Of a stretch of DNA of 64,000 nt, positions 41,912-52,044 are shown one piece after another. The notes under the pieces are model-generated. The model was not told where the DNA came from. It did no database searches and was given only the letters and a program-made list of their open reading frames with translations. Numbering within the stretch: position 1 is the first letter of the stretch; each line of letters starts with the position of its first letter. Source of the stretch: Alphaproteobacteria bacterium (GTDB lineage: Bacteria > Pseudomonadota > Alphaproteobacteria > Micavibrionales > Micavibrionaceae); the NCBI GenBank assembly GCA_021775955.1, contig JAJFGU010000022.1:1-64000 (forward strand), given 5' to 3'. The position numbers and the translations under genes are program-made.

Positions 41912-43219
41912 CTATCTCTCCGTAAACGCCCTGTTACGGGCACGTAGAATAGGTTTCATCAAATATTCAAGAATGGTTCGCTTGCCAGTAATCACTTCCG
42001 TTTCCGCTATCATACCGGGCGTAATAGGCAAAGGATTCTCTGCATCCCCCATATAATTCCTATCCGTGCGAACCTCTATTTCAAAAGACACATTCCCTTC
42101 CCTGTCGGTGACACTATTGGCACCGATGCGCATCAATTTTCCGTCCAGGCTACCATAGCGCTGCGGGTCATAGGATGTAATCTTGACCTTCACATCCTGC
42201 CCGGGGCGAATAAACGCAATCTCACTAGGAATAACGCGGGCGATAATTTTCAGCTCATCATCGACGGGCACAATTTCCACAAGCTTTTGTGCCGGCTCGA
42301 CAACGCCGCCAATTGTGCTCAGGGCAATATTATTGACAATGCCGTCAACTGGAGCGCGCAATTCCGCGCGGTAAACGCGATCACCAATCGATGTCAGCGC
42401 TTCCTGTAAACCCGCGATCTCTGTTTCAACCTGATTGAGCTCACCCAAAGCCTGTGATTTGAACTTATCATCCTGGCTTGCGCGCTCTTTCTGCGTCCCG
42501 CGCAGATCAGCCTCCAGCCCGGTTTTCTTCTGACTCTGCGCATTAATCTGGCCGCTAACATCATCCAGTTCCCGTTGCAGCCTTATTTCCTCAAGCTTGG
42601 GAACCGCGCGCTTTTTGACCATCTCTTTGGTAATATCCAACTCCTGCTGTAGAGATTTTCGGTTCTGATACAAGCGGTTAATCTGAGCCTTCACTTCAGC
42701 CAGGTCTGCCGTTGCCTTGCTGATCCTGTCATCCAAAATTGCATAGGCGTTTTCCAGCTCTTTTTGGCGTGACACATAAAGCGCCTTTTCATTGGCTGCG
42801 ATTTGCGGTGCCTTTTCTTCAACCTCAGCCGGAAGAACAAATTCATTGCCACTGGCCTCAGATTCAAGCCGCGCTTTTTTTGCGCCGAGGCTTAAAAACT
42901 TCGCCTCCGTTCCCCGCTCTTCCGACGAAAACTGAACGTCGCTGATGCGCAAAAGGATTTGATCCTTTTTCACCAGCTCGCCCTCTTTCACCAAAATTTG
43001 CTCTAAAACCCCACCCTCTAAGCTTTGCACCACCTGAATTTCCTGCGAGGGGACAACCTGTCCCTGCCCACGGGTCATTTCCTCCACTTCGGAAAAAGCC
43101 GCCCAGATAAAACCGAAAACGACCAGGCCAATAATGCTGAACAACATGAGCGTCGATGACAAAGCGGGCTTCAGACTTGTCGCCGCCTCCAACTCTGACA
43201 TAAAATCCGTATCCTTCAT
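41912..43219 (-). CDS. type I secretion periplasmic adaptor (HlyD family)
   Basis: A 435-residue membrane fusion protein. A single TM near residues 20-42 is followed by a first lipoyl/barrel part (GQVVPSQEIQVVQSLEGGVLEQILV), a long coiled coil (about 105-285) and the second half with AELRAPVDGIVNNIALSTIGGVVEPAQKLVEIVP. This is the adaptor that bridges ABC transporter and TolC. It overlaps the ABC gene by four bases (ATGA). The conserved C-terminal VKITSYDPQRYGSLDGKL is typical of RTX-exporter adaptors. Confidence 0.93.
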   Translation of the reverse strand: MKDTDFMSELEAATSLKPALSSTLMLFSIIGLVVFGFIWAAFSEVEEMTRGQGQVVPSQEIQVVQSLEGGVLEQILVKEGELVKKDQILLRISDVQFSSEERGTEAKFLSLGAKKARLESEASGNEFVLPAEVEEKAPQIAANEKALYVSRQKELENAYAILDDRISKATADLAEVKAQINRLYQNRKSLQQELDITKEMVKKRAVPKLEEIRLQRELDDVSGQINAQSQKKTGLEADLRGTQKERASQDDKFKSQALGELNQVETEIAGLQEALTSIGDRVYRAELRAPVDGIVNNIALSTIGGVVEPAQKLVEIVPVDDELKIIARVIPSEIAFIRPGQDVKVKITSYDPQRYGSLDGKLMRIGANSVTDREGNVSFEIEVRTDRNYMGDAENPLPITPGMIAETEVITGKRTILEYLMKPILRARNRAFTER

Positions 43220-45393
43220 GAGTGCGCCTCGATCTTACCGGCATTAAGCGCTTCAATCACCTTATCGCGCGGGCCATCCATGATCACCCGTCCCTGATCC
43301 ATCAAAATTAGCCTGTCCACCAGCGGTAACATGTTGGTTTTATGAGTTATTAAAATCAGCGTCTGGTCTTTTACCTCATCACGAACATACCCGGCGAAAG
43401 CCTCCTCCGCCTGCATATCCATGGCGTTGGTCGGCTCATCACAAACCAGCACACGCGGGTTTAACAACATTGCCCTTGCCAAAGCAACGGCCTGTCTCTG
43501 CCCGCCCGATAACCCTCCGCCATGTTCACCGACCGGAGCGTCATAGCCCATCGGATGGCGCGAAACGAATTCATGAACGCCGGCCTTTTTTGCCGCCTCT
43601 AAAATCGCTTCTTCCGAAGCATGCGGCATACTGGCGGAAATATTGTCGCGGACCGAGCCGTTAAACAGCACAACATCCTGCGCAATATAAGCGATATTGC
43701 GACGCAAATCCGCAGGATCTATCTGACGGTAATCGGTATCATCAGCTAAAATCGTTCCACTGCTTGGGTCATAAAGCCCCATGATAAGCCGTGCCACCGT
43801 GCTTTTCCCGGAGCCAATCCGACCGATAATCCCAACTTTTTCACCAGCCTCGATAGCAAAAGAAACATCTTCCAGCACATTTCTTTCAACGCCCGGATAC
43901 GAAAACGACACTTTCTCAAAAGCAACCTTCCCCTTGAGATCAGGCCTGTGTAAAAACTGTTGATGCGGCGGCCGCTCGACAGGAGCGCTCATAATCTTAT
44001 TAAGCGTCTTCAAAGAACTACCTGCCTGATGATAACGAGTCATCAGATTGGCAATCTGGCCGATCGGCGCAATCGCCCGCCCGCCCAAAATCACGCAGGC
44101 AATCAAACCACCGACCGTAAGCTCGGCATCGCGCACCATATACATACCCGTTAAAACAATAATGATTGACGCAATCTGTTGCAGGAATGTCGCTATATTC
44201 ACGCCCAGCCCGGACACAAAACGCGAGCCTTGCGCATAGAGCGCGCTTTCGCCAACATGATCGCCATAACGTGCCCGGAAGCGGCCATCGGCGCCCACCG
44301 CCTTAATTGTCTCCAGCCCGTGAATGGTTTCAACCAGCAACCCGTGCTTGGCCTCAGAAGCCTGCGTTGATTTACGCACATAAGACTTAAGCGGAAACTG
44401 CAGGATATAACCAATAATCATGACCACCAGAATCAGCCCGAGCAAAATATAGGCAATCCCGCCGCCAAGCTGATAAATCACAAACAGAAAAATCAGGGTA
44501 AAGGGCAAATCGACCAGTCCCGTAATCGTGGCCGAGGTAAAAAATTCGCGTACGGAATCAAAATCGCGGAGCATATTTGCAAAAGCTCCACTCGACTTTG
44601 GCCGCCCTGAAAGCTTCATATTGAGAACCTGATCATAAATCCGCCGCGCAGCAATCACATCAATCCTCCGCCCCGAAAGATCAATTAGATAAGAACGCAA
44701 CGTGCGCATAATCAGATCAAAAACAAATATGGCGAGCGCCCCAATCCCGAGAGCCCAGCCGGTTTCAATCGCGTTATTGGGGATCACCCGGTCATAAACA
44801 TTCATAATGAACAGCGGAGAGGTTAGGCCGAACAAATTGATAAACACCGCGCCAATCAGGGCCATCCCATAAACACCTCTATTGGCCTGCACTATCCCCC
44901 AGAACCAGTGGCGGTCCGTGTCTTCCAGATGCACAGTTTCGGGATTGGTAAATTCCGAACGCGGATGAATGAAGATCGCATAACCGGCGTAATCTGCTTT
45001 TAAATCTTTGCTCGCAATTTCTTTGACCGCACTGGTTTCGGGTGAAAAAATCTTAGCCTTTTTTCCATTCCCTGAAACCGATAAAAGCACACAGACATGC
45101 TCGTCTTTTAAGATTAAAACCGCAGGCAAAACCGCGGAGGGTACTTTGCCCAAAGAATCCCGTTTGACAATTTTAGCACTTAGACCCAAACGCTCGGCTG
45201 ATTCACAAAACAGGCTTGGCCCCATCCCCCTGTCATCATAGGCCAACCCGGCTGTCAGTGCTTCCGCCGATTTCGCCCGGCCAAAATGAGAGGTTAGAAA
45301 AACAAGACATTCCAGCAAGGGATCAAGCGCCGCAGCATCGGGCGGCGATCCACTGTCTTTTGTTTCCTGTTGCGTTGTTTCAGTTTTTTCCAT
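43216..45393 (-). CDS. type I secretion ABC transporter (LapB-like, degenerate C39 domain)
   Basis: A 725-residue half-transporter. Residues about 25-145 form a C39-peptidase-like domain in which the catalytic Cys position is Pro (DPLLECLVFLTSHFGR), so it is a substrate-docking, not cleaving, domain. Six TM segments follow (about 165-440). The nucleotide-binding domain has Walker A GRIGSGKSTVARL, signature LSGGQRQAVALARAM and Walker B VLVCDEPTNAMD. Transporters with a dead C39 domain export large RTX proteins, often adhesins, in one step. It overlaps the TolC-like gene by 14 bases. No RTX substrate gene lies in this window. Confidence 0.93.
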   Translation of the reverse strand: MEKTETTQQETKDSGSPPDAAALDPLLECLVFLTSHFGRAKSAEALTAGLAYDDRGMGPSLFCESAERLGLSAKIVKRDSLGKVPSAVLPAVLILKDEHVCVLLSVSGNGKKAKIFSPETSAVKEIASKDLKADYAGYAIFIHPRSEFTNPETVHLEDTDRHWFWGIVQANRGVYGMALIGAVFINLFGLTSPLFIMNVYDRVIPNNAIETGWALGIGALAIFVFDLIMRTLRSYLIDLSGRRIDVIAARRIYDQVLNMKLSGRPKSSGAFANMLRDFDSVREFFTSATITGLVDLPFTLIFLFVIYQLGGGIAYILLGLILVVMIIGYILQFPLKSYVRKSTQASEAKHGLLVETIHGLETIKAVGADGRFRARYGDHVGESALYAQGSRFVSGLGVNIATFLQQIASIIIVLTGMYMVRDAELTVGGLIACVILGGRAIAPIGQIANLMTRYHQAGSSLKTLNKIMSAPVERPPHQQFLHRPDLKGKVAFEKVSFSYPGVERNVLEDVSFAIEAGEKVGIIGRIGSGKSTVARLIMGLYDPSSGTILADDTDYRQIDPADLRRNIAYIAQDVVLFNGSVRDNISASMPHASEEAILEAAKKAGVHEFVSRHPMGYDAPVGEHGGGLSGGQRQAVALARAMLLNPRVLVCDEPTNAMDMQAEEAFAGYVRDEVKDQTLILITHKTNMLPLVDRLILMDQGRVIMDGPRDKVIEALNAGKIEAHS

Positions 45394-46717
45394 CTGCCCC
45401 CGGCGGCGGGTTGTTTAGTGATTCCTGAAGCCGCCCGACACTGGCAAGGACTGAAAATTCGGCGGCCAGCATCCTGTGCTGTCCATTCATCTTTTCAAGT
45501 CTGGTATTAAACAATTGATTATGAGCCTGCATAAGCTGTAATTGCGTAATTCGTGCCCCTTCAAACTGTGTCTCATAGGTTTCGAACAGCTTGGCGTTCA
45601 ATTCCTCACGCTGACCAAGAAGACCGTATTGCGCCCTCGACGTTTCAAATTCGGAGTAGGCCAGACGAATATCCCTTTCGATCTGCCTTTGAATCTCCTG
45701 CAGTCCGGCCATAGCCTCCTGATGCTCCAACTTTTTTTGCCGAATGCGCGCCAGTTCAGCACCACCCGTTGAAAAGTCCCAGTTAAGACGGACAACTGCC
45801 TTTGCATCCACGGCCTCGCCACCAATAACATCATCCTTATCGCTCTTAAGATAAGAAAGCTCGCCATCAAGACCTGGTAAAAGCCCAGCCCGTTCCGCAT
45901 TAATATCATGACCAGAAGCCGCTGTTTTTAATTCAGCAGATAGAACTGCCGGATGATTAGCCTTGGCAAAACTCGTGGCATCCTCAGCATAGGCGGGCAC
46001 AAGGTCCAGACGCGGCGTGGGTTTAACCAAATCTCCTTGCGGCATATGACCGGTCGCTTCAGCATAGTGAGCCTCCGCTGCCCTTGCCTGGCCTTCATAT
46101 TCCTGCGTAATGCTATCTAAAATAACACGCACCTCTTTGGCCTGTTGAAGCTCAGCCTCGTCGGCTGCGCCTTCATTCACCATGGTTTCAATGCGGGAAA
46201 GATAATCACCAACCTGCTTACGATGAGAACGCAGCATCTCAAGCCCGGCATATGTACGTAAAACGTTCACATAGGCTTGCGCCGCCCTTAAGGCAACAGC
46301 CTCCCGGACATCAACCAAATCAGTGCCCGCCACCTCTTTTCTAACTTTTGCGGCTTCAACCCGGCTCGGTGTTTCCAACCCGTCAAACAGCATCTGTCGA
46401 ACGGTTACAGACGCTTCACCCAGATAGGAATAGGCCGCGCCACGTGTCACGCTCAGACCGCGACTGGTACTATTATCTCCATACACTCTACCGGCAGTGG
46501 CGCCCAAAGAAACCTCCGGAAAGTATCCTGAGAACTCTTCCCTTCTTTCTTCATCAGCAATCCCCACGCCCAAATAGGCCGCTTCAACGCTAGGATGATG
46601 CTGCAGAGCCGCCTGTACGGCAGCATTCAAAGATTCCGCTTTCGCCGAATAGTTGAACAATGCCATAAAAAAAATAGCGCTTATAAAAAATAGAAACTTC
46701 ATAAGATGAAGGGGCAT
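45380..46717 (-). CDS. TolC-family outer membrane protein of a type I secretion system
   Basis: A 445-residue outer membrane channel. The N-terminal signal (MKFLFFISAIFFMALFNYSAKAE) is followed by two TolC repeats: SLNAAVQAALQHHPSVEAAYL, VREAVALRAAQAYVNVLRTYAG, and later NAERAGLLPGLDGELSYL and IERDIRLAYSEFETSR. I chose ATG 46717 (AGGG six bases upstream); an ATG five codons later begins the signal peptide directly. It is the first gene of the operon TolC-ABC-HlyD-cyclase and is divergent from pntA. Confidence 0.9.
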   Translation of the reverse strand: MPLHLMKFLFFISAIFFMALFNYSAKAESLNAAVQAALQHHPSVEAAYLGVGIADEERREEFSGYFPEVSLGATAGRVYGDNSTSRGLSVTRGAAYSYLGEASVTVRQMLFDGLETPSRVEAAKVRKEVAGTDLVDVREAVALRAAQAYVNVLRTYAGLEMLRSHRKQVGDYLSRIETMVNEGAADEAELQQAKEVRVILDSITQEYEGQARAAEAHYAEATGHMPQGDLVKPTPRLDLVPAYAEDATSFAKANHPAVLSAELKTAASGHDINAERAGLLPGLDGELSYLKSDKDDVIGGEAVDAKAVVRLNWDFSTGGAELARIRQKKLEHQEAMAGLQEIQRQIERDIRLAYSEFETSRAQYGLLGQREELNAKLFETYETQFEGARITQLQLMQAHNQLFNTRLEKMNGQHRMLAAEFSVLASVGRLQESLNNPPPGADGKN

Positions 46718-46927
46718 GGGAACCCTGTTTTTTGACATGAGCACGTTGGTTGAAAAACAACCTTAATACCTTTGAATCTAAAGGAAAACAGGTCTTTGTT
46801 CAAGCGCGAAACATGATTATGTGTAAAATCGGCAAAAACAATTTTTTCTGCCCTCTTCACAAAAACAGTTAGATAAGGCAATGTCTCATGACCGTTTTTA
46901 ACCCATAAGCAAGAAAAAGGACATTTT

Positions 46928-48097
46928 GTGAGTCTTAAAGTCAGTATCCCCAAAGAAACTGCGCAAGATGAACGCCGCGTGGCCGCTTCACCGGAAACGG
47001 TGAAGAAGCTTGTGAATATGGGCTGTACGGTCACAATCCAGGCCGGTGCAGGCGAAAGCGCGTCCATTCCGGATTATATCTTTAAGACTGCTGGCGCTAA
47101 AATTACAAAAACTGCTGAAGATACATATAAAGGCGCCGACATCATCTTGAAAGTCCAGGCCCCTACCCACGCAGAGCTAGATTCAATGAAAGAAAAGGCG
47201 CTTTTGATTGCGCTTCTCAATCCACATAGCAGCACATCTTCCGTTTCAAATTATACAAAATCAAAGATAACGGCTTTCGCAATGGAACTGATGCCGCGCA
47301 TTACGCGTGCACAATCAATGGATGTTTTGTCTTCGCAATCAAATCTAGCCGGGTACAAAGCGGTTCTGGATGCAGCAGAAGAATTTACCCGTGCCTTTCC
47401 GATGATGATGACCGCAGCCGGAACGATTGCGCCCGCCAAGGTATTTGTTATGGGAGCCGGCGTCGCCGGATTACAAGCCATTGCCACCGCCCGCCGTCTC
47501 GGGGCTGTTGTCACGGCAACCGATGTGCGGCCCGCCGCCAAGGAACAGGTAGAATCCCTCGGGGCCTCTTTTGTTGCTGTGGAAGATGAAGAATTCAAAC
47601 AGGCCGAAACCGCTGGCGGCTATGCCAAGGAAATGTCTGCTGCCTATAAAAAGAAACAAGCCGCGCTGGTGGAAGAGCATATCGCCAAACAGGATATTGT
47701 GATTACCACCGCGCTCATCCCCGGCCGGCCGGCGCCGAAACTAATTACCGAGGCCATGGTTAAATCGATGAAGCCCGGCTCTGTCATTGTTGATCTTGCC
47801 GTGGAAAGCGGCGGTAACTGCGCTTCTTCGAAGGCCGGTAAAGTTGTCGAACTTGGTGGCGTTAAAATCATCGGCCATAATAACGTGCCCAGCCGCCTGG
47901 CGACAGATGCCTCGCATTTATATGCCAAAAATCTTTTAAACTTGCTAAACCTCATTATTGATACGGAAAGCGGCAAACTGAATATCGACTGGGAAGATGA
48001 AATCATTAAGGGCATCGCTCTGACCAAAGAAGGCAAACTCATCCACCCGGACTTCAAAGAAGCCAAGAAACCTGCGGCCGCGAAAAAGAGAGCATAA
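46928..48097 (+). CDS. pntA: NAD(P) transhydrogenase subunit alpha, part 1
   Basis: The NAD(H)-binding dI component (389 aa) of the proton-translocating transhydrogenase. GTG 46928 follows AAGGA. VSIPKETAQDERRVAASPETV, MELMPRITRAQSMDVLSSQSNLAGYKAV, and the nucleotide motif VFVMGAGVAGLQAIATARRLGA are visible, as are the mobile-loop-type residues near ALIPGRPAPKLI. In alphaproteobacteria the alpha chain is split into two genes, as here. A Lys/Ala-rich C-terminal tail is slightly longer than usual. First gene of the pnt operon. Confidence 0.95.
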   Translation: MSLKVSIPKETAQDERRVAASPETVKKLVNMGCTVTIQAGAGESASIPDYIFKTAGAKITKTAEDTYKGADIILKVQAPTHAELDSMKEKALLIALLNPHSSTSSVSNYTKSKITAFAMELMPRITRAQSMDVLSSQSNLAGYKAVLDAAEEFTRAFPMMMTAAGTIAPAKVFVMGAGVAGLQAIATARRLGAVVTATDVRPAAKEQVESLGASFVAVEDEEFKQAETAGGYAKEMSAAYKKKQAALVEEHIAKQDIVITTALIPGRPAPKLITEAMVKSMKPGSVIVDLAVESGGNCASSKAGKVVELGGVKIIGHNNVPSRLATDASHLYAKNLLNLLNLIIDTESGKLNIDWEDEIIKGIALTKEGKLIHPDFKEAKKPAAAKKRA

Positions 48098-48100
48098 GCA

Positions 48101-48517
48101 ATGGAAGAAAATGAACAAACCGTGACAGAAAATGCAACCGACCTTGCCAACAGGCTGAAGGAGCTTTCGGAAGATGTCGCCTCTTTGGCCGTTGAAGCCG
48201 GTGAGATGATGGCCGAAGGAGCAAGCGCGCATGGCGAGCCGTTTCTGATTACCGGCCTCACAGTTTTTGTTCTGGCCTGTTTTGTCGGCTATCACGTCGT
48301 CTGGCGCGTTACACCTGCTTTGCATTCGCCGCTGATGGGCCTTACCAACGCCATTTCATCCGTAATTATTGTCGGCGGAATCCTCGCTGTCGCCCCCGCG
48401 AATGGTGAATTTTCGCTGCTGGCGTTTCTGGCAGTAACCTTGGCTTCGGTCAATATTTTCGGTGGCTTTATTATCACGCGGCGCATGCTGCACATGTTTA
48501 AGAAGAAGGAACTATGA
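48101..48517 (+). CDS. NAD(P) transhydrogenase subunit alpha, part 2
   Basis: A 138-residue membrane part (dIIa) of transhydrogenase. A variable acidic N-terminal region (about 1-50) is followed by three to four TM segments ([62 protein letters not shown]). [13 protein letters not shown] is the family signature. It starts three bases after pntA and its stop overlaps the start of the next gene by four bases (ATGA). It assembles with PntB to form the proton channel. Confidence 0.93.
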   Translation: MEENEQTVTENATDLANRLKELSEDVASLAVEAGEMMAEGASAHGEPFLITGLTVFVLACFVGYHVVWRVTPALHSPLMGLTNAISSVIIVGGILAVAPANGEFSLLAFLAVTLASVNIFGGFIITRRMLHMFKKKEL

Positions 48518-49629
48518 AGAATATTATAACTATAATTGCTTCTTTTCTTCTCTTTTTCTCCCTGTCCGCGCAAGCAGGGGAGATAAAGGAAATAGCATTT
48601 CCTTTAATTTTTGATGACAGAACCAATTTTAATGAGAAAATAAATTTGCCGCCAATCAAAACATCCGCCTGCTTCCCGGTGAAAGAGCGGACCATTAACC
48701 TGCCCTGGAATGATTTTGTACAAAATGCACAATCCGTACATGACAAATCGCTAGTGAAGCTTATTGATGCTGTCAAAAAGAAAGATATAAATGCCTTGAG
48801 AGCTGTTTTGTATCCGTTTGCCGAAGACATTATCCAAGAGCAATCCAACCACTTTTTCCAACAATTTGAAACAGTAGAACTCGGAACGGTTGAACGTTTT
48901 TATGATTTTGGCGATCTCGTAATCTACTTCATTAATGTAGAGTATGACTCGCATTCCTTTAGCGCCCCATTTGCCTTTGCCCAAACCGACGGCAACCTTC
49001 CGGGTTTTCTTCTCAAGAGATCGAGCATTCCCATCGACTTTCTTGAAAGCTGGTACAATTCCCCCTGGGGGCCTAACAGCGATACACCTAGTTATTGCTC
49101 GCCATCACGACCCTACACACATGAAATGCCGCTAGATGGTATAATCAAAGAAAAATACGGTCGACAGTCATCTCTTACGTTCACCAGCAGTAAGCTGCCT
49201 GACCTGTCCCTTACAGCTTCATCGCCTTACAGCAGACTTCTTGAAACGTATATATCAATGATGAATGCGCTGGAAGACAGTAAAATGGAAGCCTTCGCAG
49301 CACATCTTACCAATCCGGAAAGCATCACATCATGGTTTGGCGCAGCATCAGGGAAAGAAAAAAGCCGTTCTTTCGACCATTATAAAAATACCTACTCTGC
49401 CAAACCGCTCTATATTCTGAATGCCAACCCGCTTTTTGTTCTTTATACAACCGGACAGTCACATGAAAGCATATTGTACTTTCTAAAAAATAATGACGGC
49501 CTCTTTAAGCAAGCAAAATTCAATCATGTTGATTTTAGTTACGACCCTTTGTTCAAAAATGACAAAATGCGCACCGAAGTTCAAAAACCTGAGTCGTTTA
49601 AAGAGTGGAAGATAGAAAGAGACAACTAA
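48514..49629 (+). CDS. exported protein of unknown function inserted in the pnt operon
   Basis: A 371-residue protein with a signal peptide ([20 protein letters not shown]) and no further TM segment, so it is probably periplasmic. Three Cys remain in the mature part. I recognise no domain. Segments include [25 protein letters not shown] and [20 protein letters not shown]. It is AT-richer than the pnt genes around it, yet it overlaps the upstream gene by four bases and shares a base with the pntB start, so it is fully embedded in the operon and translationally coupled on both sides. Normally pntB follows part 2 of pntA directly. Confidence 0.75.
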   Translation: MKNIITIIASFLLFFSLSAQAGEIKEIAFPLIFDDRTNFNEKINLPPIKTSACFPVKERTINLPWNDFVQNAQSVHDKSLVKLIDAVKKKDINALRAVLYPFAEDIIQEQSNHFFQQFETVELGTVERFYDFGDLVIYFINVEYDSHSFSAPFAFAQTDGNLPGFLLKRSSIPIDFLESWYNSPWGPNSDTPSYCSPSRPYTHEMPLDGIIKEKYGRQSSLTFTSSKLPDLSLTASSPYSRLLETYISMMNALEDSKMEAFAAHLTNPESITSWFGAASGKEKSRSFDHYKNTYSAKPLYILNANPLFVLYTTGQSHESILYFLKNNDGLFKQAKFNHVDFSYDPLFKNDKMRTEVQKPESFKEWKIERDN

Positions 49630-51017
49630 TGGGACCACTTGCCGCCATAGCCTATCTGGTCGCCGCCGTATGTTTTATTCTGGCGCTGCGTGGACTTTCA
49701 CACCCCGAAAGCGCGCGACAGGGACTAACTTACGGCATGGCCGGGATGGCGCTGGCCGTGGCTACGACCTTACTTTTACCACAGACCGGGGGCTACTTCA
49801 TTATCCTGCTCGGCATCGGCATTGGCGGCTCTATCGGCGCGGCGATTGCCAACAAGATCGAGATGACCGCCCTGCCCCAGCTTATGGCCGCATTCCATTC
49901 CCTTGTCGGTCTGGCTGCCGTCTTTGTTGCGGCCGCGGCCTTTAGCAACCCGGAAGCGTTCGGCATCGGCACAAGCGAAGACATTCACCTCACCTCTTTG
50001 GTTGAAATGTCTTTGGGCGCAGCCATCGGCGCTGTAACCTTTACCGGCTCCCTCGTCGCCTGGGGCAAACTTCAGGGGACAATATCCGGCAAGCCCGTTG
50101 TATTTCCGGGCCAGCATAAGTTAAACGCGCTGCTTGGTATTGTTTTACTCCTTTTCATCCTCCTGCTCTGTGCCAGTGAAAGCGGGTTCTTCTTCCTTAT
50201 GATCGTACTGCTCGCTCTGGCGCTCGGCGTATTGATGATCATCCCAATTGGCGGCGCGGACATGCCGGTGATTGTTTCGATGCTAAACTCCTATTCCGGC
50301 TGGGCGGCGGCGGCACTCGGCTTTACGCTGCATAATAACCTGCTGATTATCATCGGCGCTCTTGTTGGTGCCAGTGGCGCAATCCTGTCTTACATCATGT
50401 GCAAGGGCATGAACCGCTCCTTCATCAGCGTCATCCTCGGCGGCTTTGGCGGTGAACAGGCCGCAAACACCGAAGATGAACACGGCGATCGCAATGCCAA
50501 AATCGGCGCCGCAGAAGACGCTGCCTATATCATGAAAAATGCCTCCAAAGTCATTATTATTCCCGGCTACGGCATGGCGGTGGCACAAGCCCAGCATGCC
50601 TTACGCGAGATGGCCGACACCCTCAAACGCGAAGGCGTCGAGGTCACCTACGCCATTCACCCGGTCGCGGGACGCATGCCCGGCCATATGAATGTGCTGC
50701 TGGCCGAAGCGAATGTGCCCTATGATGAAGTGTTCGAGATGGAAGACATAAACCGCGACTTTGCCCAGGCCGATGTGGCTTACGTGATCGGTGCCAACGA
50801 CATCACCAACCCGGCCGCCAAAAATGATTCCAGCTCGCCGATTTACGGCATGCCAATACTGGATGTTGAAAAAGCCAAAACCGTTCTGTTCGTCAAACGC
50901 TCTCTGGGCAGCGGTTATGCCGGCATCGACAACCCGCTGTTTTTCGAAGACCAGACCATGATGCTGCTCGGCGATGCCAAAAAAATGACGGAAGATATTA
51001 TTAAAGCTCTTGAATAA
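49629..51017 (+). CDS. pntB: NAD(P) transhydrogenase subunit beta
   Basis: A 462-residue subunit with eight to nine TM segments (dIIb) and the C-terminal NADP-binding dIII domain. AAAIGAVTFTGSLVAWGKL, GGADMPVIVSMLNSYSGWAAAALGFTL and the dIII motifs IIPGYGMAVAQAQHALREM, IHPVAGRMPGHMNVLLAEA and GANDITNPAA are conserved. ATG 49629 overlaps the preceding stop (TAATG). It uses the proton gradient to make NADPH. Its stop overlaps the start of the hydrolase gene by one base. Confidence 0.95.
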   Translation: MGPLAAIAYLVAAVCFILALRGLSHPESARQGLTYGMAGMALAVATTLLLPQTGGYFIILLGIGIGGSIGAAIANKIEMTALPQLMAAFHSLVGLAAVFVAAAAFSNPEAFGIGTSEDIHLTSLVEMSLGAAIGAVTFTGSLVAWGKLQGTISGKPVVFPGQHKLNALLGIVLLLFILLLCASESGFFFLMIVLLALALGVLMIIPIGGADMPVIVSMLNSYSGWAAAALGFTLHNNLLIIIGALVGASGAILSYIMCKGMNRSFISVILGGFGGEQAANTEDEHGDRNAKIGAAEDAAYIMKNASKVIIIPGYGMAVAQAQHALREMADTLKREGVEVTYAIHPVAGRMPGHMNVLLAEANVPYDEVFEMEDINRDFAQADVAYVIGANDITNPAAKNDSSSPIYGMPILDVEKAKTVLFVKRSLGSGYAGIDNPLFFEDQTMMLLGDAKKMTEDIIKALE

Positions 51018-51976
51018 TGACCAATTCTTCTACGCCTCCTGATATCGAAGAGCGTTTCCTGGAACCGGAAGGTTGGCAATGGGGCCATTTTGAAAATAAT
51101 GACCGCCACCTGCGCTTCGGTTTCCTATTACCTGATAATCCGACTGCCACTGTGGTCATTCTCCCGGGCCGAACGGAATTTGTCGAGAAACACTTCGAAA
51201 CCACCCGCGATCTTTTAAAGCGAAACATGGCCGTATGGATTCTCGACTGGCACGGCCAGGCAAAATCCGGACGGCTTTTGCCGGATTATTCCGAAAGAGA
51301 TTATTCACGGGGCTTTGAAAACCATGTTGCGGACCTCCACACTTTCATAACCGAGTATGTCCAAAAGGACTCTTCAGAAACACCCCTTATCATGATGGCG
51401 CAATCAATGGGTGCCAATATCGGCCTGCGTTATCTTCATAAGCATCCCGGCATTTTCAAAACCGCCATCCTGAGCACCCCAATGTTTGGCATTAAAGACT
51501 TGGGTGTCCTGCCTTTTTGGCTTTCAATGCCTCTTCTGAAACTTTTGAATACGATCATGGGACATTCCTATGCATTCGGGCAGCATGATTGGGTTGCCCA
51601 AGAACGGGAATCTGAAGACCTCGCGCTTTCAGGCGATCCGGTAAGAGCAAAAGTGCATGACAGCTGGCTTAGCGCGGACCCGAGCTTGCGCCTTGGCGGC
51701 GTGACATTTGGCTGGCTCTATCATGCCCTTGCTTCCTGCCGGGCAATACAGAGCCCTCAATTCACCCAAAGCATTGAGACACCTTGCCTTATTGCCCTGG
51801 CAGGAAAAGAGAATCTCGTTGATAACAACGCCATTCGTAAACTGGCGCAGAACCTTCCCAACGCAACACTGCTGGAGCTGCCCGAGTCCGGGCACGAGAT
51901 TTTGATGGAAGCCGACAACGTTCGTAATTCATTTTTTGAGGCTTTTGATGAATTTGTTAAAAAAGCGCTTTCATAA
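51017..51976 (+). CDS. alpha/beta hydrolase, lysophospholipase-like
   Basis: A 319-residue serine hydrolase of the PldB/monoglyceride-lipase type. VVILPGRTEFVEKHFETTRDL begins the fold, VWILDWHGQAKSGRLLPD follows. The nucleophile elbow reads MAQSMGANIGLRYL, with Ala in place of the first Gly of G-x-S-x-G. The acidic residue and catalytic His are near AGKENLVDNN and ELPESGHEILME. Its start overlaps the pntB stop, so it is co-transcribed with the pnt operon. Lipid substrate is inferred from the family. Confidence 0.85.
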   Translation: MTNSSTPPDIEERFLEPEGWQWGHFENNDRHLRFGFLLPDNPTATVVILPGRTEFVEKHFETTRDLLKRNMAVWILDWHGQAKSGRLLPDYSERDYSRGFENHVADLHTFITEYVQKDSSETPLIMMAQSMGANIGLRYLHKHPGIFKTAILSTPMFGIKDLGVLPFWLSMPLLKLLNTIMGHSYAFGQHDWVAQERESEDLALSGDPVRAKVHDSWLSADPSLRLGGVTFGWLYHALASCRAIQSPQFTQSIETPCLIALAGKENLVDNNAIRKLAQNLPNATLLELPESGHEILMEADNVRNSFFEAFDEFVKKALS

Positions 51977-52044
51977 CGCAGGCCACTTGAAACATTTGCC
52001 GGATCAGGGCATGGTTAAGGACGATTCACAGGAGAGTAATAAAC

